Source: Beijerinckiaceae bacterium (GTDB lineage Bacteria; Pseudomonadota; Alphaproteobacteria; Rhizobiales; Beijerinckiaceae). Taken from it: 64,000 nt of DNA. The translations under genes and the position numbers were made by a program. Position 1 is the stretch's first letter, and each line of letters starts with the position of its first letter. Below, in pieces: positions 42,801-51,432 of this stretch. Location: positions 1 through 64,000 of the forward strand of contig CANGFT010000015.1 of the NCBI GenBank assembly GCA_947453205.1, written 5' to 3'. The notes beneath the pieces are model-generated. The model saw only the letters and a program-made list of their open reading frames with translations. It had not been told where the DNA came from and did not search any database.

Positions 42801-44012
42801 TCAACCATCGCGGGGGCGACTGGTCCTGATCCCGACGGCGGAGCCCACAAGGCAGGCGGCCAGGATCACGAAAACCCCCGCAGCCCCCGTGAAGGTGGCG
42901 ACCAGGCTTGCGCCCATGGGGATGACGATCAGCCCCAGCCGATTGCCCGTGAGGCGCAGCGACATGGCGGTCGCCCGCGCGCCGGGCGGGGCGAGGTCGA
43001 CGACGCCGGAGAGCGTCAGGGTCGCGGCGACGCCCAGCCCCATGCCCGCCACCACCATGGTCGGATAGAGGATCCACAGGGGCGCAGGCGTCGCCATGAC
43101 CAGAAAGGCCGCCGCAGGCGCAAGGATCGACAGATAGGTCAGGGGCCTGCGTCCGATGCGGTCGACCAGCGGCACATAGACGAGCCGCGCCGCCATCGAG
43201 GAGGCCGCCCGCACGCTCATGATGAGCCCCACCGTGGCGACATCCATATCCCGCTCGGCGCCCAGAAGCGGCAGATAGACGACGATGAGGTCGAGGGCGG
43301 TGATGGTCATGACGCTGGCGGTCACGAAGGCCAGAAGGCCGCGCATCTTCAACAGGTCGATCAGGCGCACCGGCTGGGCGCCCGCGGTTTTGCCGTCCCG
43401 CGCGGGGCCCGGCTTCAGCAGAAGCGAGGCGAAGGCGGCCAGAAGGCTGATCGCCGCCATGATCTGGAACAGGAGCTCGATGGGGGGCTGGCGCGCGTCT
43501 CCCGCGATCCAGCCCACGATCAGCGGGCCGAAGCCCTGCCCCGTGGCGATCGCCACCATGTGATAGCCAAAGACCGCGTCGCGTCCGCGCACGGTCTTGC
43601 CCGCGCGGATGGAGACCATCTGGTGTCCGCCCATGCAGGAGATCTGGCCGACGCCCAGAACGGCGGTGGCGATGAACAGGGCGAGGACGCCCGGCGTCGT
43701 GAAGCAGAAGATCAGCCCGGAGAGAAAGAGGCAGGCCGAGCCAGCGCGGATGGTCAGGCTGTCGTGGCCGCGATCATTGATGCGGCCGAGCGGCACCGCG
43801 ATGAAGATCGGGATCACCGAGAAGGCCGCCGAGACCACGCCCACCCAGAAGAAGGAGAGATCAAGGTCCAGCATGGCGTAGGAGGTCGTCACGCGGGCGA
43901 TGACCACGGCCATGTAGACGAGCACCGAATGCAGCCAGAGGCAGGCGAAAAGCGGCAGTTCGATCTCGCTCAGGATCGAGCCATGCGGGGCCTTTTCCGA
44001 GGGCGCGCTCAT
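42801..44012 (-). CDS. MFS transporter
   Basis: The 403-residue carrier has about twelve hydrophobic helices and the MFS loop-2/3 motif AVPLGRINDRGHD, with a second copy VYVPLVDRIGRRPLTYL in the other half. The ATG at 44012 overlaps the stop of the kinase gene (ATGA), so it is part of the catabolic operon and probably imports the growth substrate or exports an intermediate. The substrate cannot be read from sequence. Confidence 0.88.
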   Translation of the reverse strand: MSAPSEKAPHGSILSEIELPLFACLWLHSVLVYMAVVIARVTTSYAMLDLDLSFFWVGVVSAAFSVIPIFIAVPLGRINDRGHDSLTIRAGSACLFLSGLIFCFTTPGVLALFIATAVLGVGQISCMGGHQMVSIRAGKTVRGRDAVFGYHMVAIATGQGFGPLIVGWIAGDARQPPIELLFQIMAAISLLAAFASLLLKPGPARDGKTAGAQPVRLIDLLKMRGLLAFVTASVMTITALDLIVVYLPLLGAERDMDVATVGLIMSVRAASSMAARLVYVPLVDRIGRRPLTYLSILAPAAAFLVMATPAPLWILYPTMVVAGMGLGVAATLTLSGVVDLAPPGARATAMSLRLTGNRLGLIVIPMGASLVATFTGAAGVFVILAACLVGSAVGIRTSRPRDG

Positions 44013-45274
44013 GGCAGATAGATCGCGCGGAAGTCGTTCACATTGGTCCGCGTGGGCCCTGTGACGACCTGATCGCCCAGGGACTCGAAGAAGGCATGGG
44101 CGTCGTTTTGCGCCAGAATGTCGCGCGGGACGAGGCCGAGCCCATGGGCGCGGGCGAGCGTGTCGGGCGCAATCACGGCGCCCGCGACCTCTTCGGCGCC
44201 GTCGACGCCATCGGTGTCGCCCGCCAGCGCGAAGACGCCGGGCTTGCCGTTGAGCGCGATGGCGAGGGCCAGCAGGAACTCCACATTGCGCCCGCCTCGG
44301 CCCTGGCCGCGCAGGGTCACCGTGCATTCGCCGCCGCTGAGGAGCACGCAGGGGCGCGGCGCCGGCTCGCCATGGTCGGCGACGCTGCGCGCCAGCCCCG
44401 CCATGACCTTGCCGACCTCGCGCGCCTCGCCCTCGATGGCGTCGCCGAGCAGCACGGGGGTGACGCCGGCCGCGCGCGCCGCCTCAGCCGCCGCCAGAAG
44501 CGCCATGCGGGGCGTCGCGACGAGGCGGATCTCCTGGCCCGCAAGCCGGGGATCGCCTGGCTTGACGGTCTCCCCGCGCCCGCTCGCAAGGAGCGCGTGG
44601 GCGGCGGGCGGCAGGTCGATGGCGTAGCGCGCAACGATGGCGAGCGCGTCCGCGCAGGTCGTGGGATCAGGCGCCGTGGGGCCGGAGGCTATGTCCTCCA
44701 GCGTGTCGCCCGGCACATCCGAAATCACCAGCGTCAGAACGCGGGCGGGATGGCAGGACAGCGCGAGGCGCCCCCCCTTGATCCCCGAGAGATGGCGGCG
44801 CAGCACGTTCATGTCGCTGATGGGCGCGCCGCTCGCCAGCAGCGCCTTGTTGAGGGCCTGCTTGTCCGCGAGCGTCAGGCCCTCGCCCGGCAGGCAGAGC
44901 AGGGACGAGCCGCCGCCGGAGATGAGGCAGAGCACGAGATCGTCCGGGGTGAGGCCGCGCACGGCCTCCAGCAGCCTGTGGGCGGCCCTGACGCTGTTCT
45001 CGTCGGGTGTCGGATGGGCGGCCTCGATGATCTCGATGCGCTGGCAGGGCGCGCCATAGCCATAGCGCGTCGCCACCACGCCGCCGAGCGGCCCCGGCCA
45101 GTGATCCTCGACGCTCTTCGCCATGGCCGCGGCGCCCTTGCCTGCGCCGATCACCACCAGCCGGCCCTTGGGCGGGGCGGGCAGATGCGGGGGCAGGCAG
45201 AGGTCCGGCTGCGCGCTGGCCACGGCCTGCGCGAAGAGGCCCTGAAGGAAGGCGCCGGGATCGAGAGGCGCCAT
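44009..45274 (-). CDS. Glycerate 2-kinase (MOFRL / TtuD family)
   Basis: The 421-residue protein has the DUF4147 N-terminal domain (RLVVIGAGKGAAAMAKSVE, LISGGGSSLLCLPGEGLTL) and the MOFRL domain (LSGGECTVTLRGQGRGGRNVEFLLALA, ALAGDTDGVDGAEEVAG). Members phosphorylate D-glycerate at position 2; some are annotated as hydroxypyruvate reductase TtuD. It overlaps its neighbours on both sides, so it is translationally coupled. In this operon it suggests that a C3 or glyoxylate-derived product is channelled into central metabolism. Confidence 0.88.
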   Translation of the reverse strand: MAPLDPGAFLQGLFAQAVASAQPDLCLPPHLPAPPKGRLVVIGAGKGAAAMAKSVEDHWPGPLGGVVATRYGYGAPCQRIEIIEAAHPTPDENSVRAAHRLLEAVRGLTPDDLVLCLISGGGSSLLCLPGEGLTLADKQALNKALLASGAPISDMNVLRRHLSGIKGGRLALSCHPARVLTLVISDVPGDTLEDIASGPTAPDPTTCADALAIVARYAIDLPPAAHALLASGRGETVKPGDPRLAGQEIRLVATPRMALLAAAEAARAAGVTPVLLGDAIEGEAREVGKVMAGLARSVADHGEPAPRPCVLLSGGECTVTLRGQGRGGRNVEFLLALAIALNGKPGVFALAGDTDGVDGAEEVAGAVIAPDTLARAHGLGLVPRDILAQNDAHAFFESLGDQVVTGPTRTNVNDFRAIYLP

Positions 45275-46119
45275 CAGGCGCCCGCCTCCTGCGCCTTGTA
45301 GGCCCTGATGATCTCGTCGCCCGTCGCGAACCAGACGCCCTCATGCCCGGCGATGTAAGCCAGCGCCTCGTCGAGATATTTGATGCGGTGGGCGGCGCCG
45401 ATCAGGAAGGGATGCAGGGCGATGCCGAGCACCCGCCCATTGGCGGCGCCTTCCGCATAGAGCACATCGAAGCTGTCGATGATCCGGCGCTTGAAATCCT
45501 CGATGCTGATGCTGGGCATGTTGAACAAGGGCATGTCGTTCAGTTCGATCGAATAGGGGATCGAATAGAGGCCGTTGTTGAAGCGATAGGGCAGATCGTC
45601 GTTCACCCAGTCCGCGAGATATTCGACGCCCGCCTCCTTCAGGAGGTCGGGCGTGTCGAAGGTCTCGGTGAGGCCCGGCCCCAGCCAGCCCCGCATCTTC
45701 CGGCCCCAGTCCTCGATCACCTTGCGGGTGTCGGCGATCAGCTTGCGCTCGCCCTCGTTCGACAGGCCCGACATGAACTTCGAATTGGTCATGCCATGGC
45801 CCATCAACTCCCAGTCGAGGTCGATCATGGCCTGCATGATGCGCGGGTAATAAAGGCCGATCTCGGCGTTGAGCGCGACCGTGCCCCTGATCCTGTGTTT
45901 CGTCAGAACGTCCATCAGCCGCCAGAGCCCGACGCGATTGCCATAGTCGCGGCGCGAATGGTTGCGCACGTCGGGCGCGGGGTTGCCGATCTCAAGGTGG
46001 AAATGCTCCACATTGGGGATCACCCAGACCGCGACGCGCGCGCCGTTGGGCCAGCTTATCTTCGGCGCGTCAGGGATGGCGCGATAGGGAAAGAGCGGGA
46101 AGGGATCGTGCTCGGCCAT
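45274..46119 (-). CDS. Polysaccharide-deacetylase-fold amidohydrolase (PuuE/allantoinase-like)
   Basis: The 281-residue NodB-like protein has no signal peptide and so acts in the cytoplasm, unlike cell-wall deacetylases. Segments VAVWVIPNVEHFHLEIG, RGTVALNAEIGLYYP, WELMGHGMTNS and ALHPFLIGAAHRIKYLDE follow PuuE allantoinase and cyclic-imide hydrolase relatives. It likely hydrolyses a cyclic amide. Its stop shares one base with the kinase start. The isochorismatase-type amidase gene lies nine bases upstream. The substrate is unknown. Confidence 0.8.
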   Translation of the reverse strand: MAEHDPFPLFPYRAIPDAPKISWPNGARVAVWVIPNVEHFHLEIGNPAPDVRNHSRRDYGNRVGLWRLMDVLTKHRIRGTVALNAEIGLYYPRIMQAMIDLDWELMGHGMTNSKFMSGLSNEGERKLIADTRKVIEDWGRKMRGWLGPGLTETFDTPDLLKEAGVEYLADWVNDDLPYRFNNGLYSIPYSIELNDMPLFNMPSISIEDFKRRIIDSFDVLYAEGAANGRVLGIALHPFLIGAAHRIKYLDEALAYIAGHEGVWFATGDEIIRAYKAQEAGA

Positions 46120-46128
46120 CGGCTCGCC

Positions 46129-46821
46129 CTATTCCGCGGCCGCGGCGGCGGCGGGGCCCGCGATCATGGCCTGCGCCTCGTCCAGCGAGATGACGGAGGC
46201 GTATTTGGCGTGCATGTCGAAGAGATTGGCGGCGTGGGCGAACTCCGACCGGTCGAAGCAGCATTCATCGACCACGAAGGTCTTGAAGCCATGGGAGAAG
46301 CCATCCACCACCGAGGCCCGCACGCAGCCCGAGGTCGAGACGCCGCACACCACCAGCGTATCGACGCCGTTCTGGATGAGATAGCCGGTGAGGGGCGTCT
46401 GGAAGAAGGCCGAGGCCCGGATCTTGGCGACCACCCAGTCCTGCGGGCGCGGCGCGATGCTGGCGGGGAAATTGTTGAAGCCCTGGGGCGGCGGGCCGCT
46501 GCGCTTGCCCTTCGTCGCCTTGCCCACGAAGGCGCCGGTGGCGAGATCGCTGAGGGAATAGACGATGGGCAGATCAGCCTTCCGGAAGGTCTCGATGAGC
46601 CGGGCGATGCGGGGCATGGCGACCCAGGAGGCAGGGCCGCAGGCCGTGGAATATTCGGCCACGGCCTCATCGAGGCTGAGCCCTTCGGAGCCGCAAAAGC
46701 CCATGGTCACATCGACCACGATCAGGGCGCTGCGCCGCCCCGGCGTGGTGTCGCCCATGAATCCGGCCTTGGCATAGAGCTGGCGCTCGGATTCGGGGAT
46801 AAGCTTCATCCAGTCTCTCAT
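46129..46821 (-). CDS. Isochorismatase-family amidohydrolase (N-carbamoylsarcosine amidase-like)
   Basis: The 230-residue cysteine hydrolase has the three catalytic residues in order: Asp in LIVVDVTMGF, Lys in VAKIRASAFFQTPL and Cys in VCGVSTSGCVRASVVDGFSHGF. The GCVRA-T/S stretch is the family hallmark. Relatives hydrolyse N-carbamoylsarcosine, maleamate, nicotinamide or isochorismate. The ATG at 46821 has an ideal GGAGG seven bases upstream, so longer in-frame starts are rejected. It is the first gene of the catabolic run; its promoter must lie in the AT-rich gap to the divergent gene at 46971. Confidence 0.86.
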   Translation of the reverse strand: MRDWMKLIPESERQLYAKAGFMGDTTPGRRSALIVVDVTMGFCGSEGLSLDEAVAEYSTACGPASWVAMPRIARLIETFRKADLPIVYSLSDLATGAFVGKATKGKRSGPPPQGFNNFPASIAPRPQDWVVAKIRASAFFQTPLTGYLIQNGVDTLVVCGVSTSGCVRASVVDGFSHGFKTFVVDECCFDRSEFAHAANLFDMHAKYASVISLDEAQAMIAGPAAAAAAE

Positions 46822-46909
46822 GCGATCCTCCATCGTTTCTGCGATCCTAAGCCTGCGGGCCGGTGAGGTAAACCGGAGCGCCGCAAGACCGGCGCAGACC
46901 ATACATTTT

Positions 46910-46939
46910 TTGTTAACTATGATTCATTAACTTTAACAT
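46910..46939 (+). promoter_or_regulatory. Candidate promoter in the AT-rich divergent gap
   Basis: TTGTTA (46910-46915) and TAACAT (46934-46939) are 18 bp apart, four of six matches each. The stretch also has GTTAA/TTAAC and CTATG/CATAG inverted pairs, and repeated TTAAC half-sites of the CtrA kind but with wrong spacing. It may serve the unknown gene at 46971, the catabolic operon, or both. Confidence 0.35.
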
Positions 46940-46970
46940 AGCTTTTCAAAAGACGAACAGGAGGCGCTCC

Positions 46971-47372
46971 TTGGCCCGTGATTTTGATCTTTCCGAGCGG
47001 CAGGAGATGGCCCTCTGGTGCTTCCCCATCGTCTGCGATCTCCTGGGGGAGCAATATGGGCGGGCGCTCGGCCCCCGTCATACCGCTGTGCGCGTGGTCG
47101 CCTTCACCCACAGCCAGCTCTGGCGCGCCATGCTGCTCGACGATCAGAACGAGATCCGCAAGCTGCGCGGGGAGATGAGCTGGAACGTGCAGCGGTTGGG
47201 CCTGCCGCCCGGCTTCGCCGACGAGCTCGATGATCTCGTGCTCGACGAATTGATGGAGGTGGTGACCCAGCGCTTCCATCGCTCGCCCATGAAATCCTCG
47301 GTCTGCAGCCATATCCTGCTGCAGGTCGCCCGGAGTCTCGTCTATGCGACCGAGGCCGTGGCGGCCGCCTGA
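46971..47372 (+). CDS. Unknown protein of 133 residues
   Basis: I do not recognise this protein. It is mostly helical and soluble, has Cys17 and Cys22 in WCFPIVCDLLG and an acidic middle (ADELDDLVLDELMEVV), with no signal peptide or membrane segment. TTG at 46971 is well supported by AGGAGG six bases upstream; no ATG fits. It is divergent from the catabolic operon across a 149-bp AT-rich gap, a place often held by a regulator, but no DNA-binding motif is visible. The helicase gene follows after 69 bases. Confidence 0.65.
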   Translation: MARDFDLSERQEMALWCFPIVCDLLGEQYGRALGPRHTAVRVVAFTHSQLWRAMLLDDQNEIRKLRGEMSWNVQRLGLPPGFADELDDLVLDELMEVVTQRFHRSPMKSSVCSHILLQVARSLVYATEAVAAA

Positions 47373-47441
47373 CGGTTTGCCTCCGCCGGTCCGCTATGCC
47401 ACAGACAGGGCGTCGCAAACCCCTTGAGGATTCCCCTCGCC

Positions 47442-48530
47442 ATGGCTTGGTCGCCCCAGCAGGACAAGGCGCTGGCCGAAGTGTCGGCCTGGCTGAAGCG
47501 CGGGCGCCCGCAGGTGTTCCGCCTGTTCGGCTTCGCGGGCACGGGCAAGACCACGCTGGCGCGGCATCTGGCCGAGGACATCGACGGCGAGGTCTGCTTC
47601 GGCGCCTTCACCGGCAAGGCCGCGCTGGTCATGCGCTCCAAGGGCTGCAAGGACGCGCGCACCATCCACAGCCTGATCTATCGCCCCAAGGATCTTGATT
47701 CGGAAGAGCCGAGCTTCGTCCTGAACGACGAAAGCCCCGCGCAATCGGCGAGCCTCATCGTCATCGACGAATGCTCCATGGTGGACGAGGAGCTGGGGCG
47801 CGACCTGCTCTCCTTCGGCAAACCCGTTCTGGTGCTCGGCGATCCCGCCCAGCTGCCCCCCGTCAAGGGCGGCGGCTTCTTCACGGAGGTCGAGCCTGAC
47901 GTGATGCTGACCGAAGTGCATCGGCAGGCGGCGGACAACCCCATCGTGCGCATGTCCATGATCGTGCGCGAGGGCGGGCGGCTCGACTATGGCGATTGGG
48001 GGGATTGCCGGGTGATCCCGCGCCGCGACATCGATTCGGCCGCCGTCACGGGCGCCGATCAGGTGCTGGTCGGCATGAACCGCACCCGCCGCCTCTTCAA
48101 CAAGCGCATGCGTGAACTCTTCGGCTTCACCCAGACCACGCCGGAGGCGGGCGACAAGCTCGTCTGCCTCAAGAACGACCGAACCAAGGGCCTGCTCAAC
48201 GGCAGTCTGTGGAAGGTCAAGACCGTCTCGCCCATGCGCGCCAGGAAGCTGCGCCTGAGCCTGACGCCCGAGGATGATCCGGGCCGCAAGGCGGTGCGGG
48301 TCGGCGTGCTGCCCGCCTTCTTCGAAAGCGAGGACGAAATCCCCTTCGCCTTGCGCCGCGATTCCGACGAATTCGACTTCGGCTATGCTCTGACGGTGCA
48401 TAAATCGCAGGGATCACAATGGGATGAAGTCGTGTTATTTGACGAGAGCGGCGCCTTTCGCGAACATCGCAACCGCTGGCTCTACACGGGCATCACCAGA
48501 GCCGCTGAAAAACTCACCATCGTGAAGTGA
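47442..48530 (+). CDS. RecD/Dda-like superfamily 1B DNA helicase
   Basis: The 362-residue ATPase has Walker A FGFAGTGKTTLARH near residue 35, motif Ia FTGKAALVMRSKG, DEAD-like VIDECSMVDEEL, motif III LGDPAQLPPVKG, motif IV/V region and TVHKSQGSQWDEV plus TGITRA near the end. These are the SF1B (5'-to-3') signatures of Dda and RecD2, in a minimal form without extra domains. ATG 47442 is favoured over TTG at 47424. A DedA-type membrane gene begins inside its stop codon. Confidence 0.87.
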   Translation: MAWSPQQDKALAEVSAWLKRGRPQVFRLFGFAGTGKTTLARHLAEDIDGEVCFGAFTGKAALVMRSKGCKDARTIHSLIYRPKDLDSEEPSFVLNDESPAQSASLIVIDECSMVDEELGRDLLSFGKPVLVLGDPAQLPPVKGGGFFTEVEPDVMLTEVHRQAADNPIVRMSMIVREGGRLDYGDWGDCRVIPRRDIDSAAVTGADQVLVGMNRTRRLFNKRMRELFGFTQTTPEAGDKLVCLKNDRTKGLLNGSLWKVKTVSPMRARKLRLSLTPEDDPGRKAVRVGVLPAFFESEDEIPFALRRDSDEFDFGYALTVHKSQGSQWDEVVLFDESGAFREHRNRWLYTGITRAAEKLTIVK

Positions 48531-49051
48531 TCCCCATGGACCAGATGGTCGAGTCGGTTGTTGCTTTCATCCGCGCCCATGAGGCCTGGGGGCCGCCCAT
48601 CGTCTTCGCACTGGCCTTCGGCGAATCGCTGGCCTTCATCTCGCTCCTGCTCCCCGCCACCGTCATGTTATGGGGGGTGGGGGCCCTGATCGGCGCCAGC
48701 GGCCTCGATTTCTGGCCCTTCTGGCTCGCCGCCGCCATCGGCGCCGCGCTGGGGGACTGGGTCTCCTACTGGCTGGGCTATCATTATCACCAGCAGATCG
48801 CGGGGCTCTGGCCCTTGTCGCGACACCCCGATCTGCTGCCCCGCGCCCATGAGCTGTTCGAGAAATGGGGCGCGCCGGGCGTGTTCATCGGCCGGTTCTT
48901 CGGGCCTTTGCGGGCGGTCGTGCCGCTGGCGGCGGGGGCGGCGCAGATGCCGCGCGGGCCCTTTCAGGCGGCGAACTGGCTCTCCGCCTTCGTCTGGGCC
49001 GCCACGACGCTGGGGCCCGGCGCCTTCGGCGTGGCCTGGCTCAGGGACTGA
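48527..49051 (+). CDS. DedA-family membrane protein
   Basis: The 174-residue protein has the SNARE-associated/DedA pattern: FALAFGESLAFISLLLPATV, AAIGAALGDWVSYWLGYHYH, FEKWGAPGVFIGRFFGPLRAVVPLAAG and a last helix with W-rich entry. DedA proteins are undecaprenyl-phosphate or phospholipid flippases. The length is slightly below the usual 190-220. GTG at 48527 overlaps the helicase stop; ATG at 48536 is an alternative. The Arg pair in GRFFGPLRAVVP is conserved in the family. Confidence 0.88.
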   Translation: MIPMDQMVESVVAFIRAHEAWGPPIVFALAFGESLAFISLLLPATVMLWGVGALIGASGLDFWPFWLAAAIGAALGDWVSYWLGYHYHQQIAGLWPLSRHPDLLPRAHELFEKWGAPGVFIGRFFGPLRAVVPLAAGAAQMPRGPFQAANWLSAFVWAATTLGPGAFGVAWLRD

Positions 49052-49113
49052 GCCCCTTGCGCGCATCGCGCCCCCTGTGGTGAAACAGCACTTGAGAATT
49101 TCGGGAGGCTAGC

Positions 49114-51417
49114 ATGAGCGGCAAATTTCACGGTCGGCGCGAAGATCATCGTCTGGTCACGGGCCGGGGGCGTTACACCTCCGACTGGAGCTTCCCCGAT
49201 CAGGTCTACGCCCATTTCCTGCGCTCCGACCGGGGCCATGCGGAGATCCGCGGCGTCGACGTCAGCGAGGCCCTTGCGACGCCGGGCGTGCTGGCGGTTC
49301 TGACGGGCGCGGACACGATCGCGGCGGGCTTCGGCTCTTCGCCGTCTCTGATCCACTATCCCGGCAAGGGCGGCATGAAGTTCATCACCGTCCATCGTGA
49401 GGTGCTGGCCGAGACGCGGGTGCGCTTCGTGGGCCAGGAAGTGGCCCTCGTGGTCGCCACCAGCCAGATCATCGCCCAGGACGCCGCCGAGAAGATCGTG
49501 GTCGACTATCACGATCTGCCGGTGGTGGTGGACGCCGAGGAGGCGCTCAAGCCCGGCGCGCCGCAGCTCTATGACCACGTCCCGAACAATCTCGTCTTCG
49601 ACTTCGAATATGGCTCGCAGGAGGCGGCGGACGCGGCCTTCGCCAGCGCCGCCCATGTGACCAAGCTCGTGGCGGACGCGCCGCGCATCGTGGGCAATCC
49701 CATGGAGCCCAAGGCCGCGCTCGTCACCTATGACGCCGAGAAGGATGTCTACGATCTCTACGCGCCCTCGCAGGGCATGACGATGATGCGCGCGGGCCTC
49801 TCCGTCGGCACGGGGATCCCTGAATCGCAGCTGCGCGTCCACGCTCACGACGTCGGCGGCGGCTTTGGCATCCGCGGCGAGGCCTATTCGGAATATTGCT
49901 CGCTTCTGCTGGCCGCCAAAAAGGTCGGCCGTCCCGTGAAATGGGTCTCCACCCGCTCCGAAACCTTCGTCAGCGACCATCACGGCCGCGCCGCGAAGCT
50001 GTTCGGCGAACTCGCGCTCGACAAGACCGGCAAGTTCCTTGGCGTGCGCTTCCAGTGGATCGTGAACACCGGCGGCTATCTCTCCAGCCCCGGCCCCTTC
50101 ACCAACACCCTGCCCCCCTCCATGCATGCGGTGAACGTCTATACGATTCCGGTCGTGCATGGCCTGCATCGCGTGGTGCTCACCAACACGACGCCCACGA
50201 CCCCCTACCGCGGCGCGGCGCGTCCCAACGTGAGCTACATCGTCGAGCGTCTCGTGGATGAGGCGGCGCGCGAGATGGGCATCGACCGCGTCGAGATGCG
50301 GCGCATCAACGCCATTCCGCGCGAGGCCTTCCCTTACAAGACGCCGACGGGCTCGGTCTATGACAGCGGCGACCCCAAGGGCCTCATCGACGATGTGGTG
50401 AAGCATGCGGACTGGGCGGGCTATGAGAAGCGCCGTCAGGAATCGCTTTCGCGCGGCAAGCTGCGGGGCATCTCCTGCTGCGCCTTCATCGAGCCTGCGG
50501 GCGGCGGCGGCAGCCCGGTGGAGGAGGTCGCCATCCGGTTCGGCGATTCCGGCAACCCGATCCTCTACACAGTGTCCGGCCCCTCGGGGCAGGGCCATGA
50601 GACGACCTATCCCGAAATCGTCGGCGAGGTCTTCGGCATGGATCCCGAAGAGATCACCCTGCGCTTTTCGGACCCGGACGGCCCCGCCCAGCGCGGCGAC
50701 GGCACCATCGGCTCGCGCTCCCTCATGAGCCATGGCGGCGCTCTGTTCCAGGCGGCGCAGGAAGTGGTGAAGAAGGGCCGCGAACTCGCCGCCCAGCATC
50801 TCGAAGCAGGCGTTGAGGACATCGAATTCACCGAAGGCGCCTATCGCGTGCGCGGCACCGACCTCGCGGTGAGCCTCACCGAACTGTCGCGCATCTATTC
50901 GAAGGATGGCGAAAGCCAGCTCGACACGAAGTTCGAAGGCGCGCAGCAGCGCTCCTTCCCCACCGGCGCCCATGTGGCGGAGCTGGAGATCGACCCGCAG
51001 ACCGGCGAGCTTGAGTTGCTGAGCTATGTGGGCGTGGATGATTGCGGCAACATCATCAACCACACCCTCGCCGAAGGCCAGGTGCATGGCGGCATCATGC
51101 AGGGGCTTGGGCAGGTGTTCGGCGAGGTCTGCGTCTACGACCAGAGCGGCCAGATGCTCAGCGGCAGCTTCATGGACTATTGCATGCCGCGCGCCGGCGA
51201 TCTGACGAAGGAGCTGAAGCTCTTCGACCGCCCGATCCCCGCGCCCGGCAATCCGCTGGGCGCCAAGGGCGTCGGCGAGGCCGGCACCACGGGCTCCGTG
51301 CCCACCCTCGCCAACGCCGTGATCGACGCGCTGCGGCCGCTCGGGATCAATCATGTCGATTTCCCGCTGACGGCGTCGCGCATCTGGCGTGCGATCAAGA
51401 ACAGCCAGGCGGCCTGA
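49114..51417 (+). CDS. Xanthine dehydrogenase-family molybdopterin-binding large subunit (CoxL-like), orphan
   Basis: The 767-residue protein is a complete molybdenum hydroxylase large subunit, with GRGRYTSDWSFPDQVYAHFLRS at the start, the cofactor loops HAHDVGGGFGIRGE and TPYRGAARPN, PSGQGHETTY and the catalytic Glu near 722 in GAKGVGEAGTTGS. The AYxCSFR loop of true CO dehydrogenase is absent. Normally FAD and 2Fe-2S subunits are encoded beside it; neither is here. GGGAGG precedes the ATG. It heads a trio with a Rieske oxygenase and an alcohol dehydrogenase, so hydroxylation of an aromatic or N-heterocyclic acid is plausible. Confidence 0.88.
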   Translation: MSGKFHGRREDHRLVTGRGRYTSDWSFPDQVYAHFLRSDRGHAEIRGVDVSEALATPGVLAVLTGADTIAAGFGSSPSLIHYPGKGGMKFITVHREVLAETRVRFVGQEVALVVATSQIIAQDAAEKIVVDYHDLPVVVDAEEALKPGAPQLYDHVPNNLVFDFEYGSQEAADAAFASAAHVTKLVADAPRIVGNPMEPKAALVTYDAEKDVYDLYAPSQGMTMMRAGLSVGTGIPESQLRVHAHDVGGGFGIRGEAYSEYCSLLLAAKKVGRPVKWVSTRSETFVSDHHGRAAKLFGELALDKTGKFLGVRFQWIVNTGGYLSSPGPFTNTLPPSMHAVNVYTIPVVHGLHRVVLTNTTPTTPYRGAARPNVSYIVERLVDEAAREMGIDRVEMRRINAIPREAFPYKTPTGSVYDSGDPKGLIDDVVKHADWAGYEKRRQESLSRGKLRGISCCAFIEPAGGGGSPVEEVAIRFGDSGNPILYTVSGPSGQGHETTYPEIVGEVFGMDPEEITLRFSDPDGPAQRGDGTIGSRSLMSHGGALFQAAQEVVKKGRELAAQHLEAGVEDIEFTEGAYRVRGTDLAVSLTELSRIYSKDGESQLDTKFEGAQQRSFPTGAHVAELEIDPQTGELELLSYVGVDDCGNIINHTLAEGQVHGGIMQGLGQVFGEVCVYDQSGQMLSGSFMDYCMPRAGDLTKELKLFDRPIPAPGNPLGAKGVGEAGTTGSVPTLANAVIDALRPLGINHVDFPLTASRIWRAIKNSQAA

Positions 51418-51432
51418 TCGGGAGAGGACGCC

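Noticed and set aside
42636..44021. Plus-strand open frame of 461 codons across the MFS gene
   Set aside because: Complement of a clear 12-helix carrier; the translation is charged low-complexity sequence.
46910..46939. CtrA binding site (TTAA-N7-TTAA)
   Set aside because: TTAA half-sites are spaced by 10 or 2 bases, not 7.
49114..51417. Aerobic carbon monoxide dehydrogenase large subunit
   Set aside because: The AYxCSFR active-site loop is missing and coxS/coxM are not adjacent.
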